A DNA stretch of 21,041 nt from positions 5,219 to 26,259 of the forward strand of contig MGRI01000074.1 of assembly GCA_001798105.1 (NCBI GenBank), in the 5' to 3' direction. The stretch is from Deltaproteobacteria bacterium RIFCSPHIGHO2_02_FULL_40_11. Lineage in GTDB: Bacteria > Bdellovibrionota > JACOXK01 > 2-02-FULL-40-11. How positions within the stretch are numbered: the first letter of the stretch is position 1; the number at the start of each line of letters is the position of its first letter. A program made the position numbers and the translations under genes. Shown here one piece after another: positions 6,519 to 12,860 of this stretch. The notes beneath the pieces were generated by a model that was not told the DNA's origin, ran no database searches, and worked only from the letters and a program-made list of their open reading frames with translations.

Positions 6519-8423
6519 ATGAAGATAAAACTTGTCATCAAAAAAGAAAATGAAATCATAGACACGATTGAAATCGTTGACTTCCCTTTTCATATTGGAC
6601 GCGCGGAAAGTTGTAACCTCGCCTTGGCCGACCAACATATTTCCAGAGTACATGCCACGCTCCATTTCAAAGAAGATGAAATTGTGATTGAAAAACGCTC
6701 CAAAGCCGGAAAGCTCTTAATCGACGGGAAAGATATTGAAAAAAAACAATCCCTTTCTCTCCCCTGCGCTTTTGAAATTCCGCCTTACGCCCTATCTCTT
6801 GAAATGCCCAAAGAAGAGGTTTTAGAAGCCGCAGGCTCCATGGAACAGGCTACACCTGAAGAAGAACCGGAATCTTTTCCTGTTCTTTTAGACGAAAAAG
6901 AAAAAATGGAAGAAGCCTCTTTTTTAGAAAAACCTTTAGAAGAAACGAAAATTTCAAAGCATAAAGTCCGTGCAAAACTCATTCTTTTAGAAGGCAAAAG
7001 CCCCCATGAAAGTTATGATTTGGTTGGATCCGAAATTACACTTGGGCGAGACGAAGCCTGCGATATTTTTATTGATGATGAAAAAATTTCTAGAGAACAT
7101 GCAAAAATTTATCAAAAAAATAAAACTTATTATCTCGAAGACTTAAAGAGTACAAATGGAACACACCTGAACCATCAAAAAATTTCAAACCCGACCGAAC
7201 TTACCAGTTCCGACCAAATTCAAATTGGAAATGCAACCCTGCAGTTCGCGTTCATTGACGAAGATGCCTTTGCTTTAAGTTCTGTCACCCAGGAAACACA
7301 CCTCAGCTCAGATACAACGTATGGAGAATTACCCTCTTATCACTATCCCAAGCAAGCGCGATGGACACCCAGAACTAAAATTTTAGGGAGTCTCGTAGGA
7401 ATTGTATTTCTAATGTTTATTTATTTTCAATTTACGCCACACCCTGAACCCAAGAGAGAGACCGCAACAGAAGCCCCTACCGCACAAAAAGAAAAACCAG
7501 TTTCAGATGAACTTTCCTACTTAACACAGGTCGATCAGCAGTATGTGCTTGCGAAAATTGAAGAAGCTAAAAATGCTTATAAAAATAGAAATTATGAGGG
7601 CGCAAAAATTGCGCTGGGGGAAGCGTTAAAAATTGCCCCCCAATACACACAGGCAAAAAAACTGCTTGAAATTGTCGCCCAAACGCTTGCGCAACAAAAA
7701 CGTGCCGAGGGCGCCAGACAAGCACAGTTGGAAGAAGAAAAACTAAAAGAAGACATAAAACTTCGCCTTTCTGTGGCCCTGGATTATTTTAACCGCGGGC
7801 AATGGGAAAAGGCGCTTGATGTGTATGATAAAATCCTGGAGCTGAACCCAGAACACACTGAAGCCAGCGAAAAAAGAAAACTTGCAGAAGAAAAACTGTA
7901 TAAAAAACCTGAAATAAAACCTCAAGTTTCCCAACGCCAAACCAGAAATAAAGAAGCGGAGCGATTTTTAGCAGAAGGCTCACAACTCAATCAAAAAAAT
8001 GAACCGCTAAAGGCACTTCAAACCTGGCGCAAGGTCATGCACCTGGAAAATATTGACCCCAGCTATTATGCCAAAGCAGAACAGTTTATTAATTTCACCA
8101 AAGAGCGACTGGATCAAAAATATTTCCCCCTCATGACACAAGCCAAAGGGTTGGTGGAATCGAAAGAATATATTCAAGCCAAAGCCATTTTAGACAAAAT
8201 TTTAGAAGAATATCCTTCCCATGAAGATGCACGAAAGTTAAACGATAAAATTCTGTTCTCCCTACATGGCCTTGCCAAACGGGAATACACAGAAGCTATT
8301 ATTGATGAAAATGTCGGGAGAGTTGATTCTGCCATTCAAAAATATAAATGGATTACTGAAAAAATACCGCAAGATGATGAATATCATCAAAAAGCAGCGC
8401 GAAAATTAAAACGCTATGAATAA
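6519..8423 (+). CDS. Double-FHA, TM, multi-TPR membrane protein
   Basis: 634 residues, with AAGGA about eight bases before the ATG. The first FHA-like domain (1-95) keeps HIGRAE and HISRVHA, but the usual Asn-Gly of the third loop is replaced (SKAGKLLIDG), so it may not bind phosphothreonine. The second FHA domain (about 150-245) is canonical: LGRDEACDIFI, ISREHAKI and STNGTHLN. A Glu-rich linker separates them. One membrane helix lies at about 288-305. The remaining 330 residues are helical with TPR-like repeats (for example YKNRNYEGAKIALGEALKIA and FNRGQWEKALDVYDKILELN), predicted periplasmic. It is a larger relative of the preceding gene, suggesting duplication within the operon. The 3' end overlaps the PP2C gene by 8 bases. 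Confidence 0.88.
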   Translation: MKIKLVIKKENEIIDTIEIVDFPFHIGRAESCNLALADQHISRVHATLHFKEDEIVIEKRSKAGKLLIDGKDIEKKQSLSLPCAFEIPPYALSLEMPKEEVLEAAGSMEQATPEEEPESFPVLLDEKEKMEEASFLEKPLEETKISKHKVRAKLILLEGKSPHESYDLVGSEITLGRDEACDIFIDDEKISREHAKIYQKNKTYYLEDLKSTNGTHLNHQKISNPTELTSSDQIQIGNATLQFAFIDEDAFALSSVTQETHLSSDTTYGELPSYHYPKQARWTPRTKILGSLVGIVFLMFIYFQFTPHPEPKRETATEAPTAQKEKPVSDELSYLTQVDQQYVLAKIEEAKNAYKNRNYEGAKIALGEALKIAPQYTQAKKLLEIVAQTLAQQKRAEGARQAQLEEEKLKEDIKLRLSVALDYFNRGQWEKALDVYDKILELNPEHTEASEKRKLAEEKLYKKPEIKPQVSQRQTRNKEAERFLAEGSQLNQKNEPLKALQTWRKVMHLENIDPSYYAKAEQFINFTKERLDQKYFPLMTQAKGLVESKEYIQAKAILDKILEEYPSHEDARKLNDKILFSLHGLAKREYTEAIIDENVGRVDSAIQKYKWITEKIPQDDEYHQKAARKLKRYE

Positions 8424-9159
8424 AAAAATTAAGATCTCTCAACATTCTCTGCCCAACACGCTGACAAACGTGAATGAAGATGCAATCGGCATAGATGAAA
8501 CCACAGGTAGTTTTATTTTATGTGATGGCATGGGCGGACCGGGCTTTGGCACGATTGCAAGTCAAATGGCCTGCGACCTGTTTCCACAATTTTCACATTC
8601 CAGTTCATTGGAAACTGAATCCACATGGCCTTTTTCAAAAAAAGAAGGCCTTTCATTAGAAGAAAATTATTTGCGCATGCTGCTTCTGAAACTCAATACC
8701 AAGGTTTTTGAACGCGCCAAGCACGATGACAAACAGGGATGGATGGGCACCAATTGCATTGCACTTCTTACACTTCCAGAAAAAGTAATTTTGGGAAGTG
8801 TTGGCAATTGCAGGGCCTATATGTTTCAAAAAGACAAACTTATTCAACTCACCCAAGATGAGTCGCTGGCAGAGCATAAAAAATGGACCCCGCTCAAAGC
8901 ACAGCATAATCTCTCGCTAAATTTCTTGGGCAAAGAAGCCATGATCCCTGTGGATAAAGTTGTGGAAAGAACATTTAAGTCATTGGATTTATTTGTGTTT
9001 TTATCTTCCGGAGTTATCAACAGCCTCTCTGAAACAAAGCTCGCCACCCTCATTCAAAAAAACTTAAATAATTTCAATAGCTTAGCTAAGATTATCGTTG
9101 AAGCCGCGCATGCCACCCACCCTCAATTTGATCACAGCGCCCTTATTTTAAAGTTTTGA
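8416..9159 (+). CDS. PP2C-fold protein phosphatase, metal-site residues altered
   Basis: 247 cytoplasmic residues with PP2C/SpoIIE-like motifs in order: NVNEDAIGI (Asp22), LCDGMGG (Asp37-Gly38), GTNCIALLTL, VGNCRAY (about 129-135), FLSSGV (about 195-200) and DHSALIL (Asp239). In active bacterial PP2C enzymes VGDSRAY and the SDG motif contribute metal-binding Asp residues; here they read Asn131 and Ser198. The first, second and last acidic positions remain. Activity is therefore doubtful: the protein may be weak or a binding-only pseudophosphatase. Coming directly after three FHA genes, it fits a phosphothreonine control circuit like the Fha/PppA pair of type VI secretion. It overlaps the upstream gene at ATGAATAA and is the last gene before the flp promoter. 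Confidence 0.85.
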   Translation: MNKKIKISQHSLPNTLTNVNEDAIGIDETTGSFILCDGMGGPGFGTIASQMACDLFPQFSHSSSLETESTWPFSKKEGLSLEENYLRMLLLKLNTKVFERAKHDDKQGWMGTNCIALLTLPEKVILGSVGNCRAYMFQKDKLIQLTQDESLAEHKKWTPLKAQHNLSLNFLGKEAMIPVDKVVERTFKSLDLFVFLSSGVINSLSETKLATLIQKNLNNFNSLAKIIVEAAHATHPQFDHSALILKF

Positions 9160-9193
9160 CCACAATTTATGCAAAGGGATCTGACCCAGATGC

Positions 9194-9221
9194 TTGAGAA
9201 ATAGGCAGTTCTGGGTATAAT
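9194..9221 (+). promoter_or_regulatory. Sigma-70 promoter of the flp pilin operon with overlapping dyad
   Basis: TTGAGA (9194-9199), a 16-base spacer and a perfect TATAAT (9216-9221) lie between the PP2C gene and flp. An inverted repeat, ACCCAGA (9184-9190) and TCTGGGT (9210-9216), straddles the -35 box and touches the -10 box, the usual position of an operator. The start would be near 9228. Confidence 0.6.
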
Positions 9222-9227
9222 TAAGAA

Positions 9228-9355
9228 TAGGTGGAACGTGAGCTCAAAATACATGATTTTAGGCCTTAATATATTCAAACCGTGAGCCGATAAGCCCTAT
9301 GGAAGGGCATACCTGTGTATTGTTGTGGGGCATGTCCCAAAAAAAGGAGGAATGC
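9228..9355 (+). promoter_or_regulatory. Structured 5' leader of flp
   Basis: About 128 untranslated bases follow the promoter. GCCC (9294-9297) and GGGC (9305-9308) form a hairpin with GGA in its loop, and a second small hairpin (GGGGCATGTCCC, 9327-9338) sits just before the ribosome site AGGAGG (9345-9350). TAAGCC (9291-9296) could alternatively pair with GGCCTTA (9262-9268) with one bulge, so two mutually exclusive folds are possible. A looped GGA plus the GGA of the Shine-Dalgarno would suit a CsrA-type regulator. I do not recognise any known riboswitch class. Confidence 0.4.
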
Positions 9356-9538
9356 ATGTTTCGTTCATTACAAAATAAAAAAGGGCAAAATACGTTGGAA
9401 TACGTATTGATGCTTGTGTTTGTTGTGGGGATTGTGATGGTTTTATTTTCAGTTTTTAAACCCCAATTCCAAAGTATCGTAGGCAATGTCGGAAGTAAAA
9501 TTCAGGAAGCCATTGGAGCCTTAGGTGGCGGCCAATAG
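9356..9538 (+). CDS. flp: Flp-type major pilin precursor
   Basis: 60 residues starting MFRSLQNKKGQNTLEYVLML. The class III prepilin signature is complete: a short basic leader, Gly at the cleavage point, then QNTLEY with Glu at +5 and Tyr at +6, followed by a hydrophobic segment of about 18 residues. Cleavage by a TadV/CpaA peptidase would leave a mature peptide of about 50 residues, the normal Flp size. The ATG at 9356 has AGGAGG five bases upstream; an earlier in-frame ATG at 9299 has none and would spoil the leader. Being first after its own promoter and long leader suggests that it needs far more expression than the assembly genes. Confidence 0.9.
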   Translation: MFRSLQNKKGQNTLEYVLMLVFVVGIVMVLFSVFKPQFQSIVGNVGSKIQEAIGALGGGQ

Positions 9539-9710
9539 ATTGAATCACCGCGGGCAAACCATGGTGGAATACCTGCTTTTGGTTTCGCTCGTTGCCCTCA
9601 TTGCTTTAAAAGTGGGGTCTTTTGTGCGTGATATTTTTCAAGAAGCAGGGCCCCAGCTGAAAGAAAAAGTGATTGAAGAGGAACTCGAAACGGGGATTGG
9701 GTTTCGGTAG
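9525..9710 (+). CDS. Second Flp/TadE-like prepilin
   Basis: 61 residues from a GTG start at 9525 (TTG at 9540 is the alternative), with GGAG six bases upstream inside flp. The leader ends RLNHRG and the mature protein begins QTMVEYLLLVSLVALIALKV, again with Glu +5 and Tyr +6. The charged tail (VIEEELETGIGFR) differs from that of the first pilin, so this is more likely a minor or pseudopilin than a simple copy. It overlaps the end of flp by 14 bases. Confidence 0.82.
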   Translation: MAANRLNHRGQTMVEYLLLVSLVALIALKVGSFVRDIFQEAGPQLKEKVIEEELETGIGFR

Positions 9711-9718
9711 AGGAACGT

Positions 9719-10147
9719 ATGTGGAAGAAAATTAGAAACAATAAAGGCCAAGCCTTAACAGAATTTCTGTTTGTCTTTGTGCTTTTGCTTTTTATTGTGA
9801 TGGCGCATTTTCAATTGTCTCTCACCTATGTCACAGCCCACATCATGAAGTACGCAACCTTTATGGCGGCGAGAAGTGAATCTTCAACCCCGGCAACTGC
9901 CGGGCAATATATTGAAGACATGGTGGGGACTGAAACCCAAAGCAAACTCAGCTTTATTGCCACCCCGAAAGCCCCTCAAAATGGATATGTGCAACTCGAC
10001 AGCATTCTTTTGAACTACGATGTCTTAAGCTACATCCCTCTTTTTGGAAATGCAGATGCGGCACGTTTGGGGGGACAGAGCACATCTCCTTTATATCGAC
10101 AACCGCTGCCGCTTCAGCCGGATCAAGGAGTGTTTGACAATGAATAA
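9719..10147 (+). CDS. tadE: TadE-like pseudopilin
   Basis: 142 residues. The N-terminus MWKKIRNNKGQALTEFLFVF carries the TadE-type prepilin motif (Gly, then QALTEF with Glu +5 and Phe +6) and one membrane helix. The remaining 110 residues are predicted periplasmic and have no recognisable domain. TadE and TadF pseudopilins are processed by TadV and needed for Flp pilus assembly. AGAGGAAC precedes the ATG. The 3' end overlaps the next gene at ATGAATAA. Confidence 0.85.
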   Translation: MWKKIRNNKGQALTEFLFVFVLLLFIVMAHFQLSLTYVTAHIMKYATFMAARSESSTPATAGQYIEDMVGTETQSKLSFIATPKAPQNGYVQLDSILLNYDVLSYIPLFGNADAARLGGQSTSPLYRQPLPLQPDQGVFDNE

Positions 10148-10478
10148 GAAAGGGCAAGCGATGATTGAATTTGTAATTTTGGTTCCGATGCTGGCATTTT
10201 TTCTCATGTTTAGTTTTCAAGTTTTTAAAACCATTTATGCGGCTTCCGTTGCGCAAGAAAACGCGAAGGCTGCGCTTATGGAACAAATTAATTATCACGC
10301 CAATGGCCCAGCTGAACTTGCACAAGGAAGACAGTTGGCCCGAGATCCACAAGGTAAAGATTTTACGGCAGATCGCATTCAAACAGGTGGCATCCCTTTT
10401 TTAAGTATCGATGGACAAGCCACAGAGCCAATTTCCCAACGTTTGGGAATTTGTAGAACCATGCAGTGTGGAGAATAA
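10140..10478 (+). CDS. Second TadE/TadF-like pseudopilin
   Basis: 112 residues from the ATG at 10140, with AAGGAG nine bases upstream. The N-terminus MNKKGQAMIEFVILVPMLAF again has the prepilin motif (Gly, QAMIEF) followed by a single membrane helix. The tail ends in GICRTMQCGE, with two cysteines that could form a disulfide. It is the fourth consecutive prepilin-like gene. I call it TadE/TadF-like by position and motif; the subtype is uncertain. Confidence 0.83.
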   Translation: MNKKGQAMIEFVILVPMLAFFLMFSFQVFKTIYAASVAQENAKAALMEQINYHANGPAELAQGRQLARDPQGKDFTADRIQTGGIPFLSIDGQATEPISQRLGICRTMQCGE

Positions 10479-10481
10479 ATT

Positions 10482-11333
10482 ATGGCAAACCCAAGAGCAG
10501 TTTTAATTTCACTGGTGATTGCATTACTGGCCGTGGCGTTGGTATGGTCGTTTGTAAACCAACAACGCGCTTCCATTTTAGAACTTGCAACACCGCAAAA
10601 AGTGGTGGTTGCAAACCAAGACATTCAGGCCTTAACCACCATTGACGAAACCATGCTTCGCGTGGATTCCGTTCCCAGAAGCTATATTCAACCCGGAACC
10701 TATTCCGAGATGCCAGATATTTTGGGTTTGGTCACAACTGTTCCCATCAAAAAAGGCGAACAAATTCTTCAAAACAAACTTTTATTTAAAGAATCACAAA
10801 CGAAACTTTCCACACGCGTGACCAAAGGAAAACGCGCGGTTTCTATTCCTGTGAATGACATTAGTGGCGTCGCCCGGCTCATTAAACCCGGAGATCGCAT
10901 CGATATTCTTTCTTCCATTGATTACGGAAGTGGCGATCGGGAAAATCGGGAGGTCAAAACCGTTTTACAAGACATTTTGGTTGTGGCCAGTGGCAGAAAC
11001 ATTGTGGCTTCTGTGCCTGTAGAAATTCGCAAAGACCCCATTTCTGGAAAAGAAATTAAACAAGATCTCAGACAAGAACCTTATCAAAATGTAACGATTG
11101 AAGTAAACCCCGAAGAAGCCCAAAGCATCGTGTTTTTATTAACATCCGGGGCAGGCAATATCTTTTTAGCTTTAAGAAATGCCGACGACAGATCCATTGA
11201 AAAACTCTTTACGACAGATTCCGATAAAGTCTTAGGAGAGAGAAGTAAAAAAGGTCAAAAACAAGAAATTAAAACAGAACGCCAACCCAGATGGATGGAG
11301 TTTAGAGGAACACAGATGACGCCTGTGTATTAA
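10482..11333 (+). CDS. cpaB: CpaB/RcpC, periplasmic Flp pilus assembly protein
   Basis: 283 residues with an N-terminal membrane anchor (about 6-26) and a SAF domain at about 40-105 (KVVVANQDIQALTTIDETML, GLVTTVPIKKGEQIL). The RcpC-type region follows (RAVSIPVNDISGVARLIKPG, then DRIDILSSIDYG, and later NVTIEVNPEEAQSIVFLL). CpaB binds the periplasmic side of the secretin and is thought to touch peptidoglycan through SAF. The gene starts four bases after the previous stop and lies directly upstream of the secretin, the standard order. Confidence 0.93.
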   Translation: MANPRAVLISLVIALLAVALVWSFVNQQRASILELATPQKVVVANQDIQALTTIDETMLRVDSVPRSYIQPGTYSEMPDILGLVTTVPIKKGEQILQNKLLFKESQTKLSTRVTKGKRAVSIPVNDISGVARLIKPGDRIDILSSIDYGSGDRENREVKTVLQDILVVASGRNIVASVPVEIRKDPISGKEIKQDLRQEPYQNVTIEVNPEEAQSIVFLLTSGAGNIFLALRNADDRSIEKLFTTDSDKVLGERSKKGQKQEIKTERQPRWMEFRGTQMTPVY

Positions 11334-11338
11334 AAAAG

Positions 11339-12859
11339 ATGAAAAAAATATTTACGATTTTACCCATTTCTATTGCACTTCTTTTCGGGCTTTCGAATTT
11401 TGCATGGTCACAGACAGCGCCAACCCTGCAAGAAAAAACAGTCACCATCATTTCTGGAGAAACACGAACAGAACCCCTGGGTTTTACGCCGGGGAACATC
11501 ATTGTTGGAGATCCCAATGTGTGTAATTTTATTGCCCTTCGCGAAACCAAAGAAATTACACTGGTTGCAAAAAAAGCAGGCCAAACAACCATCACGGTTC
11601 AAGATCTTCAAAAAATAAACAGACTCAGGCTTAATGTGCGCGTCATTGTGTCGGATCGCGCGCGCGTTGCCAATGAACTCAGAGCCCTTTTAAAAGATGT
11701 GGAAGGTGTAGAAATTAAAATTATTGGTAAAAAAGTTTTAATCGATGGGGAAATTTTACTTCCCCAACATTTAAACAGAATTATTACTGTTTCTCAACAA
11801 TATGCCGAAGGTGAAGTTGGCGTCGTTGCGTCTTTAAGCCCCTTGGCGCAAAAAATTATTGCTGAAAAAATGGAAGAAGATATTCATAAAAAAGGGTTTA
11901 AAGAAGTCAGTGTCCGCGCCATTAATCAAAGATTTTTGATTGAAGGCGGCGTTGAGTACGGCTCTGATGTTGACCCAGATAAAAATGCAAAAATTGTCAT
12001 AAAAACGGCAGAAAGTTATGTGCCTCCTATTTTTATTACAGAAGCCGAGCAAAAAGGAATTTTAAAGAAACCTGCGGAAGGCTCTGGTGGGCCACCCGCG
12101 GTCGTCAACCTTCTCATTCGAAAACCCAAGCCTGCGGCTGAAGCTGCCAAAATTATTCGAATTACAGCACATTACGTAGAGCTGAATAAAAACTATGCCA
12201 AAAATTTTAGATTTAATTGGACGCCTGGTATTTCAGATGAAACCAAAATTGATGTCAAAAATGGAAGCCTCACTTCCACCATTTCTGGAACGATTTCGAG
12301 TCTGATTCCAAAGCTCGATAACGCCAAAACTCACGGCCATGCACGTGTTTTAGAAGCAAGTTCCCTGATTGTCCAAGACCAACAACAAGGTATCCTTAAA
12401 AATGCCACACAAATTCCCATTACCGTTTTGTCTGCTCAAGGGGGAGGAACTGTTCAAGGCACGGAATTTAAAGATGTGGGCCTCACCATGGAAATTAAAC
12501 CCACGGTGCTTCCTGAAACCAGTCAGGTCCGCTTAGAAGTTAATTTTGATCTCCTGACGATTTTAGATTTTAACGCACAAGGGGTTCCTTCGATTTCACA
12601 TAATAATGTAACAACCGTACTCATCTTAAATGCAGGCGAGAGCGCAGCACTCGGCGGATTGGTCACCAGCAATATTGCGACCAATTTTAATCGTTTGCCC
12701 GCGCATATCGCCGAACGCCAAAATATTTTATTTAATTTGTATCGTTCGAAATCGTTTCAAAATAATAAAAGTCAGTTTGTTGTGTTTATTACCCCTGAAA
12801 TTTTACCTTCTGCCTCCGAAGGTGCTGAAAAACTCAAAAGAAAGTTTCGGTTAAAATAA
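11339..12859 (+). CDS. cpaC: CpaC/RcpA, outer-membrane secretin of the Flp pilus
   Basis: 506 residues. A Sec signal peptide (MKKIFTILPISIALLFGLSN) ends near residue 24. The N-terminal periplasmic domain contains the CpaC signature VGDPNVCNFIALRETKEITL and KKAGQTTITVQD. A BON-like/N1 segment follows, and the C-terminal secretin domain occupies about residues 265-490 (VQGTEFKDVGLTMEIKPTVL, NAGESAALGGLVTSN, FVVFITPEI). It should form the multimeric pore through which the pilus emerges. The gene starts five bases after cpaB, with only a weak ribosome site. No separate RcpB-type protein was found in the window. Confidence 0.93.
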   Translation: MKKIFTILPISIALLFGLSNFAWSQTAPTLQEKTVTIISGETRTEPLGFTPGNIIVGDPNVCNFIALRETKEITLVAKKAGQTTITVQDLQKINRLRLNVRVIVSDRARVANELRALLKDVEGVEIKIIGKKVLIDGEILLPQHLNRIITVSQQYAEGEVGVVASLSPLAQKIIAEKMEEDIHKKGFKEVSVRAINQRFLIEGGVEYGSDVDPDKNAKIVIKTAESYVPPIFITEAEQKGILKKPAEGSGGPPAVVNLLIRKPKPAAEAAKIIRITAHYVELNKNYAKNFRFNWTPGISDETKIDVKNGSLTSTISGTISSLIPKLDNAKTHGHARVLEASSLIVQDQQQGILKNATQIPITVLSAQGGGTVQGTEFKDVGLTMEIKPTVLPETSQVRLEVNFDLLTILDFNAQGVPSISHNNVTTVLILNAGESAALGGLVTSNIATNFNRLPAHIAERQNILFNLYRSKSFQNNKSQFVVFITPEILPSASEGAEKLKRKFRLK

Positions 12860-12860
12860 G

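Noticed and set aside
9228..9355. A known riboswitch (cyclic-di-GMP class) in the flp leader
   Set aside because: The leader has short hairpins, but I cannot find the conserved GEMM core or any other class signature; it is kept only as an unidentified structured leader.
9954..10382. 142-codon minus-strand frame opposite the TadE-like genes
   Set aside because: It covers two genes with clear prepilin motifs and good ribosome sites, and its own product has no recognisable feature.
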